A DNA stretch of 64,000 nt, taken from assembly GCA_016124675.1 (NCBI GenBank), contig WGNG01000002.1:62001-126000 (forward strand), given 5' to 3'. Position numbers and translations under genes: made by a program. The notes under the pieces are model-generated. The model did no database searches and was not told the DNA's origin. It saw only the letters and a list, made by a program, of their open reading frames with translations. Origin of the DNA: Alphaproteobacteria bacterium (GTDB lineage Bacteria; Pseudomonadota; Alphaproteobacteria; Caulobacterales; Maricaulaceae). The first letter of the stretch is position 1. Every line of letters begins with the position of its first letter. Shown here piece after piece: positions 16,051 through 25,988 of the stretch.

Positions 16051-18735
16051 CTAAACCATCCCCTTCAGCGCATAGATCAGCTCCAGCGCGTCTTTCGGGC
16101 TGAGGCCGTCGGGGTCGACGCTTTTGAGGCGCGCCTCCACGGCGCTGGGCTTGGGGGCGGGGACGCGGGGGGCGGCGGAGAAAAGGGGCAGGTCGGCCAG
16201 CGCCGCGGCGGGCGCGCCGTCGGATTCCAGCCGGTCGAGAATCTCGCGGGCGCGGGCTACGGCGGCGGAGGGAAGTCCTGCGCGGCGGGCGACCTCCACG
16301 CCATAGGAGCGGTCGGCGGGGCCGGGCTGGACCTCGTGCAGGAACACCAGCTCGCCCTGCCATTCCCTGGCGCGCAGCGAGCAATTGCCCGCGCCGTCGA
16401 GCGCGTCCACCAGGCGGGTCAGCTCGTGATAATGGGTGGCGAACAGGGCGCGGCAGGTATTGACCGCGTGCAGATGCTCCACCGCCGCCCAGGCGATGGA
16501 CAGGCCGTCGAACGTCGCTGTGCCGCGCCCGATCTCGTCGAGGATCACCAGGGCGCGCGGGCCCGCCTGGTTGAGGATGGCGGCGGTCTCGATCATCTCC
16601 GCCATGAAGGTGGAGCGCCCGCGCGACAGATCATCCGCCGCGCCCACGCGTGAGAACAGCCGGTCGACCAGGCCGATGCGCGCCTTGCTGGCGGGGACAT
16701 ACAATCCCGCCTGCGCCATCACCGCGATCAGCGCATTCTGGCGCAGGAAGGTGGATTTGCCCGCCATGTTGGGGCCGGTGACCAGCATCAGGCGCGGATG
16801 CGCCTTGCCCGCGCCATCCAGCGCGCAGGCATTGGGCGTGAAGCGCCCCTCGCCCGTGCGCGCAAGCGCCGCTTCCACGACAGGATGGCGCCCGCCTTCC
16901 ACCTCAAAGACGCAGGTGTCATCCACCTGCGGCCGGGAGGCGCCGCTTTGCGCGGCCCACTCGGCGTTCGCCGCCGCCAGGTCCAGCGCCGCCAGCGCGG
17001 ATGCTGCGGCGCGGATGGCGTCTGCCTGCTCTTCGACCCGCGCGCGGAACGCTTCAAACGCCGCCAGCTCCATCGCCAGGGCCCGCTCGCCGGCCTGGGC
17101 GATCCTGGCTTCCAGCTCGCCCAGCTCCGGGGTGGAGAAGCGCACCGCATTGGCCATGGTCTGGCGGTGGATGAAGGCCTGGTCGCCCATCAGCGCGTCG
17201 CCATGGCGCGCCGTCACCTCGATGAAATAGCCCAGCACATTGTTGTGCTTGACCTTCAGGCCCGCCACGCCGGTCTGGTCGGCATAGGTTTTCTGCAGGC
17301 CCGCCACCACGCGCCGCGACTGGTCGCGCAGGCTGCGCGCCTCGTCCAGCGCCGGGTCCCAGCCCGGCGCAATGAACCCGCCATCGCGCGCCAGCAAGGG
17401 CGGTTCGCCGATCAATGCCCGCTCCGCGTCGGCCACCAGAGCCGCCAGATCGGGGCGCGCCGCCAGCGACAGCGCGTCCAGCGCTGCGGCAAGGCCCTGC
17501 GGCGGGTAGGCGAGGCGATCCTTGGCGAACGCCGCGATCAGGCGCTCGCCTTCCTTCAGGGCACGCGCCAGCTGGGCCAGATCGCGCGGCCCGCCGCGCC
17601 CCAGCAAGAGCCGGGTCAGGCAACGGGCCGGATCGCCGGCGGCTTTCAGCCGCTCGCGCACGCTCATGCGCACCGCCCGGTCCTCAACGAAAAACGCCAC
17701 CGCGTCCAGCCGGGCGTTGATCTCGGCGGCGTCCATGGACGGGCGCGCCAGACGCTCGGCCAGCAGCCGCGCACCCGGCGCCGTGATCGTGCGGTCAATG
17801 GCCTCGGTGAGGGATCCCTTGCGCGCGCCTTGCAGCGTGCGCTCGATCTCCAGGCTCGCGCGCGCCGCCGGGTCGATGACCATCACCCCGCCCGCGCGTT
17901 CGGACCGGGGCGGGGTCAGGCGGGCGGGCGCGCCCGCTTGCGAAAGCTCGAGATAGTCGAGCAGAGCGCCCAGCGCCGCGATCTGCGCGCGGGTGAAATC
18001 GCCGAACGCCTCCAGGCTTTGCACCTCAAAGCGCTGCCTGAGCCTGCGCTCGCCTGCGCCCGCATCGAACTTCGCCCGCGCCCGCGCCGTCACGGCGGCG
18101 CCCGGCGCCAGCATGGCCGCGAGGCGGGCCTCCTCCTCCGCGCACAACAGCTCTGACGGGTTCAGCGCCGCCAGCTCGGCCTCCAGCGCGTCATCTGTAT
18201 TCAGCGCCGTGGACGCGAATGTGCCATCGCTGACATCGGCCCAGGCCAGCGCCCGTGTCCCGTCGGCCAGGCGCGCCAGGGCGGCGATGCGGTTGGCGCT
18301 GCGCGCGTCCAGCAGGTCCTCTTCGGTCAACGTGCCGGGCGTGACGATACGGGTGATGGCCCGGCGCACCACCGACTTGCCGCCGCGCTTCCTGGCTTCC
18401 GCCGGGTCCTCGATCTGCTCGCCGACAGCGACCTTGAAGCCCGCCTTGATCAGGCGCGACAGATAGCCCTGGGCGTGATGCACCGGCACGCCGCACATCG
18501 GGATCGCCTCGCCCTGATGCTCGCCGCGCTTGGTCAGCGCAATGTCCAGCGCCTCGGCGGCGCGCACGGCGTCGTCAAAGAACAGCTCGTAGAAATCGCC
18601 CATGCGGTAGAACAAGAGCGCTTCCGCCGGCGCCTGCGCGCGCAGCTCCAGATACTGCACCATCATGGGCGTGGCCCCCTCCGGCGTGGGGAAGGCGCGC
18701 TGCATCAGCGTGTCTGGGTCAGCCCGGGCGGTCAT
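16051..18735 (-). CDS. mutS: DNA mismatch repair protein MutS
   Basis: An 894-residue MutS that recognises mismatches and small loops and recruits MutL. The N-terminal mismatch-recognition motif is [12 protein letters not shown] near 45-56. The connector and lever regions follow, then the ATPase domain with Walker [11 protein letters not shown], the Walker B region [11 protein letters not shown], and [13 protein letters not shown]. The length fits the MutS1 family. The ATG at 18735 (MTARADPD) is preferred over a TTG three codons upstream. It is divergent from the serine hydrolase at 18884. Confidence 0.97.
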   Translation of the reverse strand: MTARADPDTLMQRAFPTPEGATPMMVQYLELRAQAPAEALLFYRMGDFYELFFDDAVRAAEALDIALTKRGEHQGEAIPMCGVPVHHAQGYLSRLIKAGFKVAVGEQIEDPAEARKRGGKSVVRRAITRIVTPGTLTEEDLLDARSANRIAALARLADGTRALAWADVSDGTFASTALNTDDALEAELAALNPSELLCAEEEARLAAMLAPGAAVTARARAKFDAGAGERRLRQRFEVQSLEAFGDFTRAQIAALGALLDYLELSQAGAPARLTPPRSERAGGVMVIDPAARASLEIERTLQGARKGSLTEAIDRTITAPGARLLAERLARPSMDAAEINARLDAVAFFVEDRAVRMSVRERLKAAGDPARCLTRLLLGRGGPRDLAQLARALKEGERLIAAFAKDRLAYPPQGLAAALDALSLAARPDLAALVADAERALIGEPPLLARDGGFIAPGWDPALDEARSLRDQSRRVVAGLQKTYADQTGVAGLKVKHNNVLGYFIEVTARHGDALMGDQAFIHRQTMANAVRFSTPELGELEARIAQAGERALAMELAAFEAFRARVEEQADAIRAAASALAALDLAAANAEWAAQSGASRPQVDDTCVFEVEGGRHPVVEAALARTGEGRFTPNACALDGAGKAHPRLMLVTGPNMAGKSTFLRQNALIAVMAQAGLYVPASKARIGLVDRLFSRVGAADDLSRGRSTFMAEMIETAAILNQAGPRALVILDEIGRGTATFDGLSIAWAAVEHLHAVNTCRALFATHYHELTRLVDALDGAGNCSLRAREWQGELVFLHEVQPGPADRSYGVEVARRAGLPSAAVARAREILDRLESDGAPAAALADLPLFSAAPRVPAPKPSAVEARLKSVDPDGLSPKDALELIYALKGMV

Positions 18736-18883
18736 CGTGCGCAAATTACCCGGCTGCGGGCGCGGAGCAAGGCCCGCGCGCCGGGCCGGGACCAGGCCGC
18801 ACTGACGCCGATTTAAGCTGACAGCGCGCCCGTCTCTGCGGCATGCTCCGGCGTGTAGGCCGGTTCAACGGGGAGGGCAGACC

Positions 18884-20794
18884 ATGGCGGCATCGATCCT
18901 GATTGCATTGGCGGGCGCACTGGCGCTGGCGGGCGCGCAGGATGCGCCGCCGCCGGGGGCCGAGGCGCCGGCGCCCGCCGTGCGTGATCTCTCTGACATT
19001 GAAGCCTTCACCGACGGCCTTGCCGCCGCCTTCCTGTCCGAGCACCCCATTCCAGGCCTGATCGTCTCGGTGGTGCAGGGCGAGGATATCCTCACCCGGG
19101 GTTATGGCCTGAGTGATATCGGGGCGCAGCGCCCGGCGGGCGGGGAGGATGTGCGCTTTGAAATCGGCTCGGTGTCGAAAACCTTCATCTGGACCGCCGT
19201 GATGATGCTGGAGGCTGAAGGCCGGCTCGACCTGCATGCCGACGTCAACACCTATCTCACAGGGTTTCAGGCCGGGCGCGGCGGGCCGCCCATCACGCTC
19301 GCCCAGCTGATGAGCCACCGGCCCGGGCTGGAGGACACATTGGCAATTTTCCTGCCCGGGCTCGCCGCGCTGGACCGCCCTGAAGCCCTGGCGCGCACGC
19401 AGCCGCGCCAGGTGATGGGACGGGGCGAAGCGACCGCCTATTCCAACTGGGGCTCAGCCCTCGCCGCCCAGGTGGTGGAGGATGTCTCGGGCCTGAGCTA
19501 TCGCGAATTTCTCCACACCCGCATCCTCGAACCGCTTGGCATGCAGGCCACGACCTTCCGCGAAGCCGGCGCGCGCCCCGATCAGCCGCCCCTGTCGGTG
19601 AGTTACCATATCCGTTCCGGCGCAGCAGAGCCGGTCGAACGCCTCGATATCGGCGCGTTCGGCCCGGCGGGCTCCATGGCCTCGACCGCCGCCGACATGG
19701 CGCGCTGGATGCGCTTTCATCTCAATGGCGGCGCGCTGGACGGGGTGCGCCTCATGCCCGCCCAGACCCATGCGCGCATGCTCACCCGGCTCTATGACGA
19801 CCGCTCCCTCGGCGCCGACATGGCCCACGGCTTCATGCATTGGCGCGTCGATGGGGTGGACGTGTTCGGCCATGGCGGCTTTGTCAATGAATTCATGACG
19901 ATGATGGCGTTTGCGCCGGAGCTGGATGCAGGCGTTTTCGTGTCGCAGAACGCCGCGCCGTCGACAATGCCGGCCGTGCGCGTCTCCAATCTCATCCTGG
20001 CCCGCCTGATCGACGACGCAGGTCTCGCCCGGCCCGCGGCGGTTGTGCCTGACGATGCGGCCGGGCGCGCCAGGGCGGCGGCGGGACGCTATATGACCAA
20101 CCGGCGGGTGCATACGGGCATGGAGCGCGTTTTCGCCGCCGGCGCGATGATGAGCGTGACGGCGGACGGCACGGGCGCCCTGATCACGGCCACAGCGTCG
20201 GGACAGGAGCGGTGGGCGCCCGTCGGCGCCGATGTGTGGCAGGACCGCCATGGCGCGCGCATGATCGCGCTGCGCGGCCCGGACGGCTCGGTCACCGGCC
20301 TGTCCGACGTGCTCGGCACGCAGACCTGGGAGCGGGTAGGGCTGTCGACCGATCCCAATCTTCTGTTTGCAGCGGCGGGCGGCGCCCTTCTCCTGTCCCT
20401 GACCACCTGGCTTGGCCTGTGGCGGCGGCTCGCCGCCCCGCCCGCCGCCGTGACCGGGCGCGGGCGGGCGATCTCGATCTTCAATCTCGCCGCTGCGCTG
20501 CTCGTCATCGCCTTCCTGGCCAGCCTCGCCGCCGCGATGGCCGTCATGTCCGGCTTCACGCTTGAACTGATGATGGATTATCCGCCGCCGGCGCTGCGCC
20601 TGGCGATGGCGTTGGCGGGCGCGGTGACCGTGGCCGCCGTGCTGGCCGTCGCCGCCCTGGTTCCGGCGGTCACCATGTCGGGCTGGTCGCTCTGGCGCAA
20701 GCTGCACCATGGCCTGTTCGCCGCCGCGCTGGCGGCGCTGGCCTGGGCGCTGGTCAATTGGGGGCTCGCCTTCGGCGGGCATGCCGGCGCCTGA
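18884..20794 (+). CDS. Beta-lactamase-family serine hydrolase with C-terminal membrane helices
   Basis: A 636-residue protein with a signal-peptide-like N-terminus (SILIALAGALALAGAQD) and a class C beta-lactamase/esterase domain. The nucleophile motif is S96-V-S-K99 (EIGSVSKTF) and the second motif is Y186-S-N188. VFGHGGFVNEF near residues 328-338 supplies the HGG triad. The last 180 or so residues contain about four predicted membrane helices. Relatives act as penicillin-binding-protein-like peptidases or esterases at the cell envelope; the substrate is unknown. The ATG has GGGAGGG six bases upstream. A paralogue with the same layout lies at 61568-63424. Confidence 0.87.
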   Translation: MAASILIALAGALALAGAQDAPPPGAEAPAPAVRDLSDIEAFTDGLAAAFLSEHPIPGLIVSVVQGEDILTRGYGLSDIGAQRPAGGEDVRFEIGSVSKTFIWTAVMMLEAEGRLDLHADVNTYLTGFQAGRGGPPITLAQLMSHRPGLEDTLAIFLPGLAALDRPEALARTQPRQVMGRGEATAYSNWGSALAAQVVEDVSGLSYREFLHTRILEPLGMQATTFREAGARPDQPPLSVSYHIRSGAAEPVERLDIGAFGPAGSMASTAADMARWMRFHLNGGALDGVRLMPAQTHARMLTRLYDDRSLGADMAHGFMHWRVDGVDVFGHGGFVNEFMTMMAFAPELDAGVFVSQNAAPSTMPAVRVSNLILARLIDDAGLARPAAVVPDDAAGRARAAAGRYMTNRRVHTGMERVFAAGAMMSVTADGTGALITATASGQERWAPVGADVWQDRHGARMIALRGPDGSVTGLSDVLGTQTWERVGLSTDPNLLFAAAGGALLLSLTTWLGLWRRLAAPPAAVTGRGRAISIFNLAAALLVIAFLASLAAAMAVMSGFTLELMMDYPPPALRLAMALAGAVTVAAVLAVAALVPAVTMSGWSLWRKLHHGLFAAALAALAWALVNWGLAFGGHAGA

Positions 20795-20871
20795 CTGCGA
20801 GTTTGCCGCCGGGCGCGAAGCGGTTAGGCTGGTCGCCCCGCCGCCTCCCTTGTGATCAGGACCGCCCCGCC

Positions 20872-23169
20872 ATGACCGACCGCCGCTCCCGCGTGGACGA
20901 TGAGGAAGCGCTGAACTTTCACCGCTATCCCACGCCCGGCAAGATCGCGCTCCAGCCGACCAAGCCCATGGCGACCCAGCGCGATCTGTCGCTGGCCTAC
21001 TCGCCCGGCGTGGCCGCGCCGGTCAAGGCGATCGCCGCCGACCCGGACGCGGTCTACGACTACACCTCCAAGGGCAATATGGTGGCGGTGATCTCCAACG
21101 GCACGGCCATTCTGGGCCTGGGCGATCTGGGCGCCGCCGCCTCCAAGCCGGTGATGGAGGGCAAGGCCGTCCTGTTCAAGCGCTTCGCCGATGTCGACGC
21201 CATCGATATCGAGGTGGAGGAGAACGATCCCGACGCCTTCGTGGAATGCGTGCGCCGGTTCGGCAATACGTTCGGCGGCATCAATCTGGAAGACATCAAG
21301 GGCCCCGATTGCTTCATCATCGAACAGCGCCTGCGCGAGGCGCTGGATATCCCGGTCTTCCATGATGACCAGCACGGCACCGCCATCATCACCGCGGCGG
21401 GCATCATCAATGCCTGCGAGCTGACCGGGCGCGACATCACGACTCTCAAAGTCGTGGTCAATGGCGCGGGCGCTGCGGGGATCGCGGTGCTCGAACTGAT
21501 CAAGGCCATGGGCGTGGCCCATGACAACGCGATTTTGTGCGACTCCAAGGGCGTCATCTACAAGGGCCGCACCGAAGGCATGAGCCAGTGGAAATCAGCC
21601 CATGCCGCCGATACCGATGCGCGCACCCTCGCCGAAGCGCTGTCCGGCGCGGACTGCTTCATCGGCCTGTCGGTCAAGGGCGCGGTGGATCAGGACATGG
21701 TCAGGTCCATGGCCGCCAATCCCATCATCTTCGCGATGGCCAATCCCGATCCGGAAATCACGCCCGAAGAGGTGCGCGCCACGCGCGCCGACGCCATCAT
21801 GGCCACCGGCCGGTCTGACTATCCCAACCAGGTCAACAATGTGCTGGGCTTTCCCTACATCTTCCGCGGCGCGCTTGATGTGCGTGCGCGCACCATCAAT
21901 GAGGAGATGAAGATCGCCGCCGTCATGGCGCTGGCCGAGCTCGCGCGCGAGGACGTGCCCGACGAGGTCGCCGCCGCCTATCACGGGGCAAGGCCCACTT
22001 TCGGCAAGGATTACATCATCCCGGCCCCCTTCGATCCGCGCCTGATCAGCCATGTCCCGCCCTATGTGGCGCAGGCGGCCATAGAGTCAGGCGTGGCGCG
22101 CCGGCCCATCCCGGACATGGTCAGCTACAAGGCCCAGCTCGCACGCCGGCTCGATCCCACCGCCGCGATCCTGCAGGGCATCCAGGACGAGATCCGCTCG
22201 CGTCCGCGCAAGACCATCGTGTTTGCCGAAGGCGAGGAGCCGGCGGTGATCCGCGCCGCGTTCGCCTTCCAGAACCAGGATCTGGGCCGGGCGATCCTGA
22301 TTGGCCGCGAGGAGCTGGTACAGGCCAATATGCGCCTTCTGGGCGTGGCGTCCGGCGCCATCGAGATCGTCAACGCCCGCCTGTCGGACCGCAATGACGT
22401 CTATGCCGACTGGCTCTATGCGCGCCTGCAGCGCCGGGGCTATCTGCGCCGCGACGTGACGCGCCTCGTCAACAATGACCGCAATGTCTTCGCCGCCTGC
22501 ATGGTGGCGCTGGGCCAGGCCGACGGCATGGTCACCGGCGCCACGCGCAATTACGCCCAGGCGCTGGACGATGTGCGCCTGGTGCTCGACGCCGCCCCGG
22601 ACGAGCGGGTGATGGGAATGAGCCTCCTTCTGTCACGCGGGCGCACGCTCTTCATCGCCGACACCAGCGTCACAGAGTTTCCCTCGCCTGAAGCGCTCGC
22701 GGACATGGCGGTGGAGGCGGCGGCCGCGGCGCGCCGCTTTGGCGTCACCCCGCGCGTGGCCTTCCTGTCCTATTCCACCTTCGGCAATCCGGCGGGTGAC
22801 CGGGCGGAAAAGGTCATCGAGGCGGTGCGCCTGATGGACCGGCGCGTGGTTGATTTCGAATATGAAGGCGAGCTCAACGCCGACGTCGCCCTCGATCCCG
22901 ACCACCGCCGGCTCTATCCGTTCTCGCGCCTGTCCGGCCCGGCCAACATCTTGATCATGCCCGCCATCCACTCGGCCTCCATCGCCACCAAGCTGATGGG
23001 CGCAGCGGGCGGCGCCACGGTGCTGGGACCCATGCTGCTGGGCATGGAGAAGCCGGTGCAGATCGCGCGCCTGGGCGCGGGCGTGTCCGACATCCTGACC
23101 CTCGCCGCGCTCGCCGCCCACGATCTGTCGCGTGAGGCGGCTGAAGGCGTGGAGGCGGCCGCGGGTTAG
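20872..23169 (+). CDS. maeB: NADP-dependent malic enzyme with phosphotransacetylase-like domain
   Basis: A 765-residue MaeB-type malic enzyme that decarboxylates malate to pyruvate with formation of NADPH. The malic enzyme part (residues 1 to about 430) has LSLAYSPGVAAP, FHDDQHGTAI and VVNGAGAAGIAVLEL. The rest is a phosphotransacetylase-like domain (PRKTIVFAEGEEPAVIRAA; MLGMEKPVQIARLG), usually regulatory and binding acetyl-CoA rather than catalytic. The ATG at 20872 (MTDRRSRVDDEEALNFHRY) is the family start. The stop TAG interlocks with the TAA of the convergent esterase at 23166-23169. Confidence 0.96.
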   Translation: MTDRRSRVDDEEALNFHRYPTPGKIALQPTKPMATQRDLSLAYSPGVAAPVKAIAADPDAVYDYTSKGNMVAVISNGTAILGLGDLGAAASKPVMEGKAVLFKRFADVDAIDIEVEENDPDAFVECVRRFGNTFGGINLEDIKGPDCFIIEQRLREALDIPVFHDDQHGTAIITAAGIINACELTGRDITTLKVVVNGAGAAGIAVLELIKAMGVAHDNAILCDSKGVIYKGRTEGMSQWKSAHAADTDARTLAEALSGADCFIGLSVKGAVDQDMVRSMAANPIIFAMANPDPEITPEEVRATRADAIMATGRSDYPNQVNNVLGFPYIFRGALDVRARTINEEMKIAAVMALAELAREDVPDEVAAAYHGARPTFGKDYIIPAPFDPRLISHVPPYVAQAAIESGVARRPIPDMVSYKAQLARRLDPTAAILQGIQDEIRSRPRKTIVFAEGEEPAVIRAAFAFQNQDLGRAILIGREELVQANMRLLGVASGAIEIVNARLSDRNDVYADWLYARLQRRGYLRRDVTRLVNNDRNVFAACMVALGQADGMVTGATRNYAQALDDVRLVLDAAPDERVMGMSLLLSRGRTLFIADTSVTEFPSPEALADMAVEAAAAARRFGVTPRVAFLSYSTFGNPAGDRAEKVIEAVRLMDRRVVDFEYEGELNADVALDPDHRRLYPFSRLSGPANILIMPAIHSASIATKLMGAAGGATVLGPMLLGMEKPVQIARLGAGVSDILTLAALAAHDLSREAAEGVEAAAG

Positions 23170-24884
23170 GCCTCGCCCTCACACCCCAGCGCGCCGAGCA
23201 TGTCCGGTCCCGCCGCCTCGCCCCAGAAGCCGAGCGCGTTGGCGATCAGGCAGCGCTGCTCGCCGTCGAGGCGCGGGTCCTGCGCAAGATCGGCGATGAT
23301 GCGTGCGCGCGTGTCGCCGCCCGTCATCAGCGCCGGCCCGCCATCGTCCGGCGTGTCAAAGCGCATCAGCGGGCCGTCGGCGTCAAGGCGCGGCCAGTCC
23401 GGACCGCCCGCATCGCCCGGAGCGCCATCGCGCGCGAACGCCGCCCAATAGGCGCCCATGGACCGCGCCAGCGCTTCGCGCCCGTCGGCGTTGCGCCGGT
23501 TGAACAGGATGAAGTCAATCTGTCCGAAAAAGTCGAAATGATTGAAGATGAACGGGATTTCCATGGCGTGCGCGGCGCCGAGCACGCGCGACAAATCCAT
23601 GGTCAGGAAAGAGCCGCCCTCATCCCAGTCGAACCGGTAGGCCCAGATCGCGTCATGGCCGCCCGCGCGCATGATCGCTGCCGGCTCATCCACTGCCCGC
23701 ACCCGCCACATCCGGCCCTGATAGTCGGACAGGGCGTCGTATAGATCCGGATCGCGCGGGCTGAACAGAAACCCGAACCGGCGTCGGACCAGGCTGTCGA
23801 CAAAGGCGTTGAACAGCTTGGTCTCGTCGCGATTGGTCCCGGTGATCAGCGGCACGGCGTTGAACCCGTCCGCGCGCGCAAACGCGCCGATCAGCCCGTC
23901 GCGCGGCAGGCTCACCCCGTCGGCGATCATGCGCGGCAGATCGCCCAGCGGCCCGCCGCCGCCATAGGCGTGGAACACGTCCGCCAGGCCGGCGCCGCGC
24001 ACCGCACGGGCGTCCGCGCCGGCCCCGGCGAAGCGGGATGCGGCCTCCAGCGCGTTATTCTCGGCAACCGACTGCGCCTCTTCCAGGCTGACCGAACTGA
24101 AACTGCCCGACTGGATGATCGCCCGGTGAAACAGGCCCGAGGCCAGCGGCGAGCCCAGAAGGCCGGCCACATTATGCCCGCCCGCGCTTTCGCCAAAAAT
24201 CGTCACGCGCGAGGCGTCGCCGCCAAACTGCGCGATATTGTCCTGCACCCAGTCCAGCGCCGCGATCAGGTCCAGCAGGGCGAAATTGGCCGCCGCGTCG
24301 TGTGGCGCCTGCGCATCCGCCGCGATGGCCGGATGGGCGAAAAAGCCCAGCGGCCCCAGCCGGTATTGAACCACGACCACGATCACGTCCTCGGCGGCCG
24401 CCAGCGCCGCGCCGTCATACTGGCTGGCATGCCCCCAGACATTCGAGCCGCCATGGATCCACACCATGACCGGGCGCGTGGCGCTGTCCGGACCGGCGCC
24501 GGCGGGCGCGTAGATATCCATCTGCAGACAGTCTTCCGATCCGATCAGATCGCCCGGGCGCACCCCGCTGGCCGCCGCCGACAGGGCGTTGGCTACCTGG
24601 GGGCAGGGATCGGGATGGGCCAGCGCCTGGCGCACGCCCTCCCAGGCCGGGGCCGGCCGCGGCGCCCGCCAGCGCAGATCGCCTTCCGGCGCGGCAGCAA
24701 AGGGTACGCCCTGCCAGATATGGGCGCCGGCGCCGTCCGCCGCGTCGTCGCGTGTGAAGCCGATGATCGCGCCTTGCGTGACCGCGCGCTGCGTCGCCGG
24801 GTCGGCGTGCGGCGTCTGCGGCCCTCCGGCGCAGGCCGAAACGAGCACGCCCAGCATCAGGACGGCGGTGATGGTGCGGATCAT
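23166..24884 (-). CDS. Type B carboxylesterase, lipoprotein
   Basis: A 572-residue alpha/beta hydrolase of the carboxylesterase type B family. The N-terminus MIRTITAVLMLGVLVSAC is a lipoprotein signal peptide with lipidated Cys18, so the enzyme should be membrane-tethered in the periplasm or outer membrane. The nucleophile elbow is FGESAGGHN, with VMVWIHGGSNVWG as the oxyanion-hole region. The ATG at 24884 has a good Shine-Dalgarno (GAAGGGGA). The upstream in-frame extension would spoil the signal peptide. Natural substrate unknown. Confidence 0.92.
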   Translation of the reverse strand: MIRTITAVLMLGVLVSACAGGPQTPHADPATQRAVTQGAIIGFTRDDAADGAGAHIWQGVPFAAAPEGDLRWRAPRPAPAWEGVRQALAHPDPCPQVANALSAAASGVRPGDLIGSEDCLQMDIYAPAGAGPDSATRPVMVWIHGGSNVWGHASQYDGAALAAAEDVIVVVVQYRLGPLGFFAHPAIAADAQAPHDAAANFALLDLIAALDWVQDNIAQFGGDASRVTIFGESAGGHNVAGLLGSPLASGLFHRAIIQSGSFSSVSLEEAQSVAENNALEAASRFAGAGADARAVRGAGLADVFHAYGGGGPLGDLPRMIADGVSLPRDGLIGAFARADGFNAVPLITGTNRDETKLFNAFVDSLVRRRFGFLFSPRDPDLYDALSDYQGRMWRVRAVDEPAAIMRAGGHDAIWAYRFDWDEGGSFLTMDLSRVLGAAHAMEIPFIFNHFDFFGQIDFILFNRRNADGREALARSMGAYWAAFARDGAPGDAGGPDWPRLDADGPLMRFDTPDDGGPALMTGGDTRARIIADLAQDPRLDGEQRCLIANALGFWGEAAGPDMLGALGCEGEA

Positions 24885-25030
24885 GAGCGAAGTCCCCTTC
24901 AGGTCCGGCGCGGACCTCCCGTCACGGAGTATGGCGCGGCGCGCGCCCACGGCAAGCCGGGCTTTCCCTGGATGCGCTCACGCGGCATAAGCCGTGGCCC
25001 AGACGCCGCAGCCAGCCGGACACGCCGCCC

Positions 25031-25468
25031 ATGAAACCCGACGCCTTCCGCCTTGAGCGCGCCAGCTACCCGTTGTCGGTGATCGTGCCCACGCGCTTTC
25101 GCGATCTCGACACGCTGGGCCATCTCAACAATGTGGCGTTGGGCTCATTCTACGAGGAGGGCCGCGCCGGCCTCAACCGCGCCGCCTTCCCGCTTGAGAT
25201 GCGCCATGAGAGCGGCCTGCGCATGCTCATCGCAGACGTGCACATCGCCTATCTCGCCGAGGCGCATTATCCCGGCGATATCGAAGTGGCGGCGGGGGTG
25301 GGCCATATCGGCCGGTCGAGCTACACCATCGCGCTCGCCCTGTTCCAGAACGGAGCCTGCGTGGGCACGTGCGAGACCGTGCTGGTGGTGACCGATCAGA
25401 CCGGCGCGGTGGAGATCCCGCCCGTCCAGCGCGCCGCGCTGGAGGGGCTGAAACTCAAAGGCCGGTGA
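25031..25468 (+). CDS. Acyl-CoA thioesterase (hotdog, 4HBT-like)
   Basis: A 145-residue hotdog-fold protein. The motif TRFRDLDTLGHLNNVAL near residues 22-38 carries the catalytic Asp and His-Asn pattern of the 4-hydroxybenzoyl-CoA thioesterase family. It probably hydrolyses short or medium acyl-CoA in the cytoplasm. It is divergent from the esterase lipoprotein and convergent with trxA, with a palindromic repeat element downstream. Confidence 0.88.
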   Translation: MKPDAFRLERASYPLSVIVPTRFRDLDTLGHLNNVALGSFYEEGRAGLNRAAFPLEMRHESGLRMLIADVHIAYLAEAHYPGDIEVAAGVGHIGRSSYTIALALFQNGACVGTCETVLVVTDQTGAVEIPPVQRAALEGLKLKGR

Positions 25469-25481
25469 GGGCGGGCGCCCA

Positions 25482-25528
25482 GAGCGCAATCGGCAAAAGT
25501 GGGAACCGGTTTTCGGAAAATTGCGCTC
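25482..25528. repeat. Alphaproteobacterial palindromic intergenic repeat
   Basis: A 47-base element bounded by the perfect inverted repeat GAGCGCAAT (25482-25490) and ATTGCGCTC (25520-25528), with the core AAGTGGGAACCGGTTTTCG at 25497-25515. I recall closely similar cores as dispersed repeats in many Alphaproteobacteria. It lies between the convergent stops of the thioesterase and trxA. It may be a mobile palindromic unit or a bidirectional 3' structure. Confidence 0.65.
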
Positions 25529-25580
25529 CAGATCAAAACGCTGGAGCGTGCGGCCTGACGCAGTCAGATCGGATCACCCC

Positions 25581-25901
25581 CTAGAGCGCGCTTTGCACCC
25601 ACTCCACCAGCTTGGTCTTGGGCAGGGCGCCGACCTTGGTGGCGGCGATCTCGCCATTCTTGAACAGGATCATGGTGGGGATGCCGCGCACGCCATACCT
25701 GGAGGGCGCCATCGGGTTCTCGTCGATATTGACCTTGGCCACGGTCAGCTTGCCGGCCATGTCATTGGAGATGTCTTCCAGCGCCGGGGCGATCTGGCGG
25801 CAGGGTCCGCACCACTCGGCCCAGAAGTCCACCAGCACCGGTCCGGCGGCCTTGAGCACGTCCGCGTCAAAGCTGTCGTCGGTCACCGTCTTGGTCGCCA
25901 T
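25581..25901 (-). CDS. trxA: Thioredoxin 1
   Basis: A 106-residue cytoplasmic thioredoxin with active site WCGPC (Cys31, Cys34) in [16 protein letters not shown]. The cis-proline region is [15 protein letters not shown]. It reduces disulfides using electrons from thioredoxin reductase. It lies 87 bases downstream of addA on the same strand, the usual alphaproteobacterial arrangement. Confidence 0.97.
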   Translation of the reverse strand: MATKTVTDDSFDADVLKAAGPVLVDFWAEWCGPCRQIAPALEDISNDMAGKLTVAKVNIDENPMAPSRYGVRGIPTMILFKNGEIAATKVGALPKTKLVEWVQSAL

Positions 25902-25988
25902 CGTGATCGCTCCTTGTCAGGTCGGGACCGGTCCGGGGTCGGCCGGCCCTTGGATGTGTTCCGCAATTAGGAAGGCGCGCGCGTGCGG

